Of a stretch of 64,000 nucleotides of DNA, positions 59,378-64,000 are shown piece after piece. Made by a program: the position numbers and the translations under genes. Location of the stretch: IMG/VR virus record IMGVR_UViG_3300043426_000266, positions 62,001 to 126,000 of that record; one strand, 5' to 3'. Source of the stretch: a virus. Position 1 is the stretch's first letter. Every line of letters starts with the position of its first letter. The notes under the pieces are model-generated. The model was not told the DNA's origin. It saw nothing but the letters and a program-made list of their open reading frames with translations, and did no database searches.

Positions 59378-60220
59378 ATGTTAACGAATGAAGATTGTGT
59401 TAGCTACATTAAGAAAGTTAAAGAAGAAAACAAGTTTAAAACCCTCACTGTTTTCGCCAATGCGATTGGAGAACACAATAGTCGATTAAGTAGAGCGTTG
59501 CACGGTGACAACGAAACAACCATCATTCATGTCACTATGAAGGCAACTTTAGTTGACAAAGACCCAGAACGTTCTCGTTTAATGGTTGAAAAGTTACGAG
59601 AAAGAAAAACTGCTCGAACCATTCGTTTAAGAAAAGAATTAAGGGAAAAGAAACTTTCCCTTAAGGATGTAAACGAGGACTATAAAAAACTTTGTTACGT
59701 TAATCATGTCGTGGAAAACTCTACTGATTCAGTAAAATCAATTTCGATTAAACTGGGTTATAATGACGTATACGTTGGTTATGTCTTAGCCGGGACTCAA
59801 ACATTATCAGATAAGTTTATACGAAGTATTGAAAGCATCGCTGATATTAAATACAGTGACTTCTCTTTGCTATCCAATGCAGATGTCGAGCTTGTGTTAA
59901 AAAGAAAGAAATACAAAACGACAACTTCGATGACTTCAACAATTGAAGCGTTGAATCGTTTCAATCATAAGTTAGGCTATCTAGGAACATTAGTGTCCCC
60001 GGAACTTCAACTTGACTTAGGTCCAACTACGTTGACACCTAATCAACAAGCAGGATTAATTCTACCCCACATACCAGAGAATAGTTTAGAGTATGACGAA
60101 GTTGTCGATATTAAAATCATGTTGTTTACAATCATGGAACATATTGATATTTCCGATATAGATGCACACCCCGACGACTACGATGATTTAACTCGTCTTT
60201 ATCGTCGTGTGTATGGTTAA
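59378..60220 (+). CDS. Possible DNA-binding protein with two helix-turn-helix-like segments
   Basis: A 280-residue protein. Residues about 23-47 (TLTVFANAIGEHNSRLSRALHGDNETT) and 115-150 (SVKSISIKLGYNDVYVGYVLAGTQTLSDKFIRSIESI) each read like a lambda-Cro type helix-turn-helix: a helix, AxxxG turn, helix with Ser/Arg, then a helix. Two basic segments lie between (RERKTARTIRLRKELREKK). A regulatory or DNA-binding role is a reasonable guess, not proof. CAAAAGGAAATTAAAC precedes the ATG and a strong terminator follows. Confidence 0.45.
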   Translation: MLTNEDCVSYIKKVKEENKFKTLTVFANAIGEHNSRLSRALHGDNETTIIHVTMKATLVDKDPERSRLMVEKLRERKTARTIRLRKELREKKLSLKDVNEDYKKLCYVNHVVENSTDSVKSISIKLGYNDVYVGYVLAGTQTLSDKFIRSIESIADIKYSDFSLLSNADVELVLKRKKYKTTTSMTSTIEALNRFNHKLGYLGTLVSPELQLDLGPTTLTPNQQAGLILPHIPENSLEYDEVVDIKIMLFTIMEHIDISDIDAHPDDYDDLTRLYRRVYG

Positions 60221-60223
60221 AAG

Positions 60224-60250
60224 TTAAGGAGGGGTTAACCCCTCCTCTTT
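60224..60250 (+). terminator. Palindromic terminator
   Basis: AGGAGGGGTT/AACCCCTCCT followed by CTTTTATTTTT, centred on GTTAAC. Confidence 0.8.
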
Positions 60251-60264
60251 TATTTTTATTTAGT

Positions 60265-60400
60265 TTGTTTTACGAAGTAACCAAAGATCCACAAGTTAAT
60301 AGTTTCAAAATATAGACAACCAGATGCTTCTCATCTTGAGTCTAAAGTACCAATTTCATGGTTTTCTGGTGCTACAGAAACAAAACAACAAGTTAAATAA
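60265..60400 (+). pseudogene. Remnant of the 3-prime end of a gene, with a frameshift
   Basis: Two adjacent frames each look coding. Frame one (60268-60315) reads FYEVTKDPQVNSFKI then a stop; frame two from about 60311 reads YRQPDASHLESKVPISWF and SGATETKQQVK, stopping at 60400. Removing one A from the AAAA at 60307-60310 joins them into one 43-residue C-terminus. There is no ribosome site, and no start codon beyond a TTG at 60265. A terminator follows. It looks like a decayed gene; the parent is not known. Confidence 0.4.
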
Positions 60401-60410
60401 AATCTGCATA

Positions 60411-60436
60411 AAGAAAGGGGCGACTGCCCCTTTCTA
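60411..60436. terminator. Bidirectional terminator
   Basis: AAGAAAGGGGC-gact-GCCCCTTTCTAT, between the remnant (+) and the 60437 gene (-). Confidence 0.7.
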
Positions 60437-60709
60437 TTACTTATTGATTAAATCTTTTACAGTGTTGTACATTGTTTTGATTTTATCAATGAAGTTAGAT
60501 AGGATAGTTGCCCACTCATCCCAACCTTCTCCTTTTAGAATTTCATTTTTGATATAATCAAGTACCCAGACCTTTTTATCTTTACCAGCTAAAGTTGCTT
60601 GCTTTTCAATTGAATCCATCGCATCTACTGCAGCACGATAAATCTCTTGTCCAGTCTGGATGAGGCTGATAACGCCAGTCGCTACTGTTGCAATTTGTGT
60701 TGTGTTCAT
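60437..60709 (-). CDS. Unknown 90-residue protein
   Basis: Minus-strand protein with AAGGAG nine bases before ATG 60709. The N-terminus (TTQIATVATGVISLIQTG) is weakly hydrophobic; the rest has aromatic-acidic helices (WVLDYIKNEILKGEGWDEWATILSNFI). Some small phage holin-like proteins have similar proportions, but the membrane segment is too weak to say so. It diverges from the AAA+ gene around a 13-bp inverted repeat. Confidence 0.6.
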   Translation of the reverse strand: MNTTQIATVATGVISLIQTGQEIYRAAVDAMDSIEKQATLAGKDKKVWVLDYIKNEILKGEGWDEWATILSNFIDKIKTMYNTVKDLINK

Positions 60710-60726
60710 CAGAAGTCACTCCTTAA

Positions 60727-60760
60727 TATATAGACTTAAACATCTTCTTAAGTCTATATA
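60727..60760. promoter_or_regulatory. Divergent promoter region with a 13-bp inverted repeat
   Basis: TATATAGACTTAA (60727-60739), eight-base spacer, TTAAGTCTATATA (60748-60760), perfectly symmetrical and between divergent genes 60437 and 60792. Each arm ends in a TATATA box pointing outward, so both genes may start here, and a dimeric repressor could bind the arms. Confidence 0.6.
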
Positions 60761-60791
60761 ATTTGTTTAACGTCTATTACCAGGAATAACA

Positions 60792-62045
60792 ATGGACTTT
60801 ATAGTTAGTTTTATAAAACTCTTTGTAAGTTTTATCCATGATTTAACCGGGGGTAATCAATGGTTAACCACTGCCGTCTTTGCGGGTTTAGCTATTGTGT
60901 TGAGAAAGATCCCTGGTCAGTTGTTTGAATTGATCCTTAGACAGCTGACCATCAACATGCGAGTTTCTGATCGAAATGTAAATGCACGTTCGGAAACAAT
61001 CGACGCAGTGTTGTTATATCTTCGTCGTAATTCTTCAACTAATTTTCAACGTACCTTCATGGTGAATGAATCTGCTCGCTTAAGAGACGAACGTTTAATC
61101 TCTGGGGAAGGTAATCACTGGGTGAAAGCTTTAGGTTGTTGGATTATTGTTAATCTAACCATAGCTAAAAATGAAAAAGGTGAGTTACGAATCCTAACGT
61201 TAAAGACGTGCTTTTGGAACCGAGCAAACCTTAAACATATTCTAAACGAGGTAAATCCTCAAGAATATGATTTACCTCTTATTTACGAAATGCGTGATAA
61301 TTGGCTATATCGTACAGGGATTGTGTCTAAAGTGTTTAGTACTCAAACCCAACTTATTGATGATCATCTTTACCAGAAAATTGATAGTATTTTTAATCGT
61401 TTCTGTAATGATGAAGATTATTACCTCAAACATCAAAAATTAAGGAAAGAAACTTTCTTACTTTATGGTCCTCCGGGTACAGGCAAAACAACATTGTTTA
61501 GACATCTTGCATCTAAATACAGTTTGTCCGTTGTTATACTGACTCCCGATAAATTAAGTGAAGGTATCCGTGAAATCGCTCGAGATCGACTTGGTAAGGT
61601 TTTAATTTTAATTGATGACGTGGTTATCCCTACTCCACTCACCGAATTATTTTCCCCCTCAACCAAGCCCGCTGCCGACAATTCGATAGATGAAGTAACA
61701 CGAGTTTTGTTAAATGAGTTAGATGGGATAAAACCATTACACGAAGTTATCGTTGCCGTTACAACCAATAACATTTCTAAACTACCTCCAGCGGTTTACC
61801 GACCAGGTCGGGTTGATCATTTAATTGAATTTGACTATCCAAATAAAGAAACAGTGATGAGGGCAATTGGTTTTGACAAACATGATGATCGTTATGTTTA
61901 CCTAAGCAATCTTAAGGTCAAAGATATCCCATTAGATAATATCGCAAGTCTTCGAAATGCCGAAACATTGTCTGATGTGATCAAGATTATCGATGCCAGA
62001 GATAATTATCTTAAACTGAGTTTACATGCAAACACAAACAAGTGA
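60792..62045 (+). CDS. BCS1-like membrane AAA+ ATPase
   Basis: A 417-residue protein. One membrane helix at about 23-39 (WLTTAVFAGLAIVLRKI) follows an amphipathic start. An N-terminal BCS1-like domain fills 45-210 (NHWVKALGCWIIVNLTI). The AAA+ core has Walker A YGPPGTGKTT (225-234), Walker B LILIDD (D275, D276), sensor-1 VTTNN (324-327) and arginine residues R337 and R340 in YRPGRVDH. The layout of membrane helix, BCS1 domain and AAA module is that of mitochondrial BCS1 and bacterial and phage homologs that move folded proteins across membranes. CAGGAATAACA precedes the ATG. Substrate and location in the infected cell are not known. Confidence 0.8.
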   Translation: MDFIVSFIKLFVSFIHDLTGGNQWLTTAVFAGLAIVLRKIPGQLFELILRQLTINMRVSDRNVNARSETIDAVLLYLRRNSSTNFQRTFMVNESARLRDERLISGEGNHWVKALGCWIIVNLTIAKNEKGELRILTLKTCFWNRANLKHILNEVNPQEYDLPLIYEMRDNWLYRTGIVSKVFSTQTQLIDDHLYQKIDSIFNRFCNDEDYYLKHQKLRKETFLLYGPPGTGKTTLFRHLASKYSLSVVILTPDKLSEGIREIARDRLGKVLILIDDVVIPTPLTELFSPSTKPAADNSIDEVTRVLLNELDGIKPLHEVIVAVTTNNISKLPPAVYRPGRVDHLIEFDYPNKETVMRAIGFDKHDDRYVYLSNLKVKDIPLDNIASLRNAETLSDVIKIIDARDNYLKLSLHANTNK

Positions 62046-62108
62046 TTAGGAATTTTCCCAACTCTTTTATTTTCATATGCCTTTACAAACAATAAACTGG
62101 AGAATTTA

Positions 62109-62531
62109 GTGGGTAAATTTCAAATCGCTTTTTATAAAGCAAAATATGGTGATGTGTTCGATAAGATCATTTCCAAATTCACCTTCTCTCCTTACTCCCA
62201 TTGCGAGTTAATCTTCAGTGATGGAATTTGCGCTTCTTCATCCCCTCGTGATGGGGGTGTACGTTTTGCAAACATTAATTTCGGTGAACATTGGGATGTA
62301 TTCGATCTAGATGAAAGTTTATCTGAACTAGACGCAAGACTTTGGTTCGGATTCTACGATGGGGAAGCATATGATTTTCTAGGCGCCATTGGTTCAGCAA
62401 TTGGGTTACCTTTTCATAGCGACAATAAAAAGTTTTGCTCTCTTGCCTGTGCTTCTGCTTTAAAGTTAAGAAAGATCAATCTCACCCCTGGCGGGTTGTA
62501 TAAAAAACTCAAACGTTTAAAACATATCTAA
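62109..62531 (+). CDS. NlpC/P60-like (permuted papain-fold) protein
   Basis: A 140-residue protein with a GTG start after GGAG. YSHCEL (residues 29-34, histidine and strand) and FCSLACASAL (catalytic-type cysteine near residue 109) stand in the order His before Cys, which is the permuted NlpC/P60 or YiiX/LRAT arrangement. AYDFLGAIGSAIGL fits the helix between. Such proteins act as peptidases, amidases or acyl transferases, sometimes on peptidoglycan or lipids. It has no signal peptide, so it would act in the cytoplasm unless released late. A palindromic terminator follows. Confidence 0.65.
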   Translation: MGKFQIAFYKAKYGDVFDKIISKFTFSPYSHCELIFSDGICASSSPRDGGVRFANINFGEHWDVFDLDESLSELDARLWFGFYDGEAYDFLGAIGSAIGLPFHSDNKKFCSLACASALKLRKINLTPGGLYKKLKRLKHI

Positions 62532-62561
62532 AAAAATAGAGGGGCAATTGCCCCTCTATTT
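62531..62561 (+). terminator. Palindromic terminator
   Basis: AATAGAGGGGCAA/TTGCCCCTCTATT, a 26-bp perfect palindrome centred on CAATTG. Confidence 0.75.
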
Positions 62562-62567
62562 CAATTT

Positions 62568-62593
62568 ATTACAAATATATATTATTTACATGA
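62568..62593 (+). promoter_or_regulatory. Early-type phage promoter P10 with leader hairpin
   Basis: ATTACAAATATATATTATTT followed by ACATGA. TGATA (62591) pairs with TATCA (62607-62611). Drives the operon 62622 onward. Confidence 0.75.
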
Positions 62594-62621
62594 TATTAAC
62601 TTATTTTATCAAGGTGAATAC

Positions 62622-62771
62622 ATGCCAACCATTTATTACGAAGGTATTTGCGAATGCTGTCATTGCTGGGTATCATTAAATGAGTCTGAGGTTGATGGAT
62701 ACATGTTATGCCAATTAAGATATTCCGTTTTATGCACAGGATGTGAAGATGAGCAACGATGTTTTAAATGA
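62622..62771 (+). CDS. 49-residue zinc-binding-like protein
   Basis: Short frame with ATG 62622 eight bases after AAGG. It has CECCHCW near the start and CTGC near the end (CxxC pairs about 30 residues apart), typical of a small zinc ribbon. It overlaps the start of the next gene by 23 bases. First gene after promoter P10, so likely expressed early. Role unknown; such proteins often bind nucleic acid or host factors. Confidence 0.6.
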   Translation: MPTIYYEGICECCHCWVSLNESEVDGYMLCQLRYSVLCTGCEDEQRCFK

Positions 62772-63102
62772 TTTTAACAAACAGGCTAGGATTAAAAACT
62801 ATCTTGTTTTAATGCGAGCAAAAGCCTGTGACAAACGGTTAGAGCAGGTTAAGCTACTTCGCAGCGCAACAACCAAACAAATGAGGACTGATGTTTCTAA
62901 TAATATCAGGGTCTTAAATCATCTCATTGATTTAAGTTATAAACTCATTAATTCAAAACAAGTTGTTGATACCAATAAATCAAATCATTCCGATAAATTT
63001 ATTGATATGATCATTACTGGAAACTACAAAGGAGAGCAAATTATTTACGATGTAAAGAATGCACCAAGAATCAAAACAACGCGTACAGTTGAGTTAATGT
63101 AA
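62749..63102 (+). CDS. Unknown 117-residue protein
   Basis: ATG 62749 (MSNDVLNDFNKQARIKN) after ACAGGATGTG; a GTG at 62743 is also in frame. Basic, helical N-terminal half with coiled-coil character (RLEQVKLLRSATTKQMRTDVSNN). No domain known. Coupled to the zinc-ribbon gene. Confidence 0.6.
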   Translation: MSNDVLNDFNKQARIKNYLVLMRAKACDKRLEQVKLLRSATTKQMRTDVSNNIRVLNHLIDLSYKLINSKQVVDTNKSNHSDKFIDMIITGNYKGEQIIYDVKNAPRIKTTRTVELM

Positions 63103-63113
63103 GGCAGGCCATT

Positions 63114-63578
63114 ATGGATTTATTAACCACTACCCTAGCAAGCTCTTGTGGGTTACCTCAATTGCGGAGAAGCGAAAAGTTGGCTTTGGTTGATTATGTT
63201 GAAAATTTTATTCGACATCGTAAACCAAAAATGTCGAACTATATTGAGAAAGACCTTGTTACGCAGATTATCGACCCAGGTAAAACTGCCGAACAAATCA
63301 AGAACGTTTTAGATAAAGTCATCTCATTCGATTTAACATTTTCTAAAACCCCGTATATTTATCAACTTGAGGTAACGTATTCAGAAAACAAATACCATCA
63401 TTTAAATGAATTGCTTAAAGTACTCTGTAATCGCAAAGGGGTTGTTTTACCAATGCGTGGCGAACGTACTCGAGGTAATTATCGCTTCTCGATTCTTATT
63501 GACGTCGCTAAAGGCGGGAATGTGACTGACGGTATCACCCGGGTGGCTAAGCTGGCTTATTACTTAAACACAATTTAG
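63114..63578 (+). CDS. Unknown 154-residue protein
   Basis: Third gene of the P10 operon, with AAGGCAGGCC before the ATG and 11 bases behind the previous stop. Mixed alpha/beta; NKYHHLNELLKVLCNRKGVVL resembles a helix-loop-strand element but no family is evident. Confidence 0.65.
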   Translation: MDLLTTTLASSCGLPQLRRSEKLALVDYVENFIRHRKPKMSNYIEKDLVTQIIDPGKTAEQIKNVLDKVISFDLTFSKTPYIYQLEVTYSENKYHHLNELLKVLCNRKGVVLPMRGERTRGNYRFSILIDVAKGGNVTDGITRVAKLAYYLNTI

Positions 63579-63588
63579 AGTATCGTAT

Positions 63589-64000
63589 ATGAAACTTGTA
63601 TTTCCAAACGTAAATGATCCAAAATTCATTGACTTTATTTATCAAGAAGAGTTACTGGATGTATGTATTCAAAGAGCCAAAAATGAACTGGGTATGGATA
63701 CTGAAATTAATTTGATTGATTTCTTTTTAAAGTGCGGTAAAGAAAATCGAATTACTCAACCATTAAAACTTCACCAATTCATAACACGATTCCCGGTGGC
63801 AGATGTAAACGAATCCATACTGTATGAAACAGTCAAAATTTGGCATGTTGCTCTCGGTCATGCTGCGTTGGTACAAACAGAGTATGAATTGGGTCTTAAG
63901 TTTTTCGAAACTGTTGTACTTCGTCGATTTAGGGTTTTAAACGATGATATCAAATATCATGTTTTAATCGGGCGTGTTAAACTTGGTGATTTAGCAGATC
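63589..64000 (+). CDS. Partial unknown protein, cut by the window end
   Basis: Frame starting at ATG 63589 (MKLVFPNVNDPKFIDFIYQ), ten bases behind the previous gene, and still open after 137 residues at the right edge. Visible part is alpha-helical with aromatic residues (YETVKIWHVALGHAALVQTEYELGLKFFETVVLRR). Continues the P10 operon. Not recognised. Confidence 0.65.
   Translation, partial: MKLVFPNVNDPKFIDFIYQEELLDVCIQRAKNELGMDTEINLIDFFLKCGKENRITQPLKLHQFITRFPVADVNESILYETVKIWHVALGHAALVQTEYELGLKFFETVVLRRFRVLNDDIKYHVLIGRVKLGDLAD

Noticed and set aside
60324-60557. 77-residue open frame on the plus strand
   Set aside because: It runs through a terminator and over the minus-strand 60437 gene, which has a proper ribosome site. 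The frame is leucine/isoleucine-rich shadow.
1-64000. tRNA genes, insertion sequences, homing endonucleases and integrase
   Set aside because: I looked for the T-arm and anticodon patterns, HNH and GIY-YIG motifs, and transposase signatures on both strands and found none I could support. A tRNA search program would be decisive.

Overview
The window is a 64-kb section of an AT-rich jumbo myovirus (large contractile-tailed phage) genome, most like the phiKZ group. Evidence: a multisubunit phage RNA polymerase, a contractile sheath and tube pair, a giant tail protein carrying three peptidoglycan-degrading domains, a prohead protease, a large terminase, and repeated early-type promoters containing TATATTA. 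The order protease, two unknowns, RNA polymerase beta, beta-prime N half, giant tail lysin matches my memory of the phiKZ 175-181 region. Terminase, structural genes, sheath and tube also sit together as in phiKZ. The host is probably an AT-rich Gram-negative bacterium; I cannot name it. I saw no tRNA, CRISPR array, integrase or insertion sequence.

Layout. 1-9 kb: a GNAT acetyltransferase, an RNA ligase, a CYTH-domain protein, an RNase HI fusion and unknown genes. 9-18 kb: a possible inner-head protein (minus), an exported protein, small membrane proteins, a RecA-like ATPase, a separate RNA polymerase beta C-terminal piece, and a minus pair at 16.0-17.0 kb. 18.5-21.2 kb: two virion-like proteins. 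21.2-30.5 kb (minus): prohead protease, three unknown genes, RNA polymerase beta and beta-prime N half. 30.5-41.7 kb: the 2961-residue tape-measure/lysin and a 749-residue virion protein. 41.8-46.6 kb: small operons of unknown early or middle genes. 46.7-50.0 kb (minus): tube and sheath. 50-57.4 kb: structural genes, large terminase and companions. 57.4-57.9 kb: a non-coding stretch with seven hairpins. 57.9-64 kb: accessory genes (ADP-ribosyltransferase-like candidate, DNA-binding candidate, BCS1-like AAA+ ATPase, NlpC/P60-like protein, small zinc-binding protein).

Regulation. Eleven copies of an early-type promoter (core ATATATTATTTACATGA) precede mostly non-virion operons. Most are followed by a short 5-prime hairpin of varying sequence and then an AT-rich leader with an AAAGGA-type ribosome site. 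They may be read by the virion polymerase whose subunits are encoded here. Operons end in GC-rich hairpins; many are perfect palindromes centred on CAATTG, CCTAGG or GTTAAC, and several lie between convergent genes.

Best candidates for something new: the hairpin array at 57447-57804 with its neighbour gene, the 5-prime hairpins following the promoters, the three-hydrolase tail protein with triplicated modules, and the beta subunit split between 24.4-28.8 kb and 13.4-14.1 kb on opposite strands.
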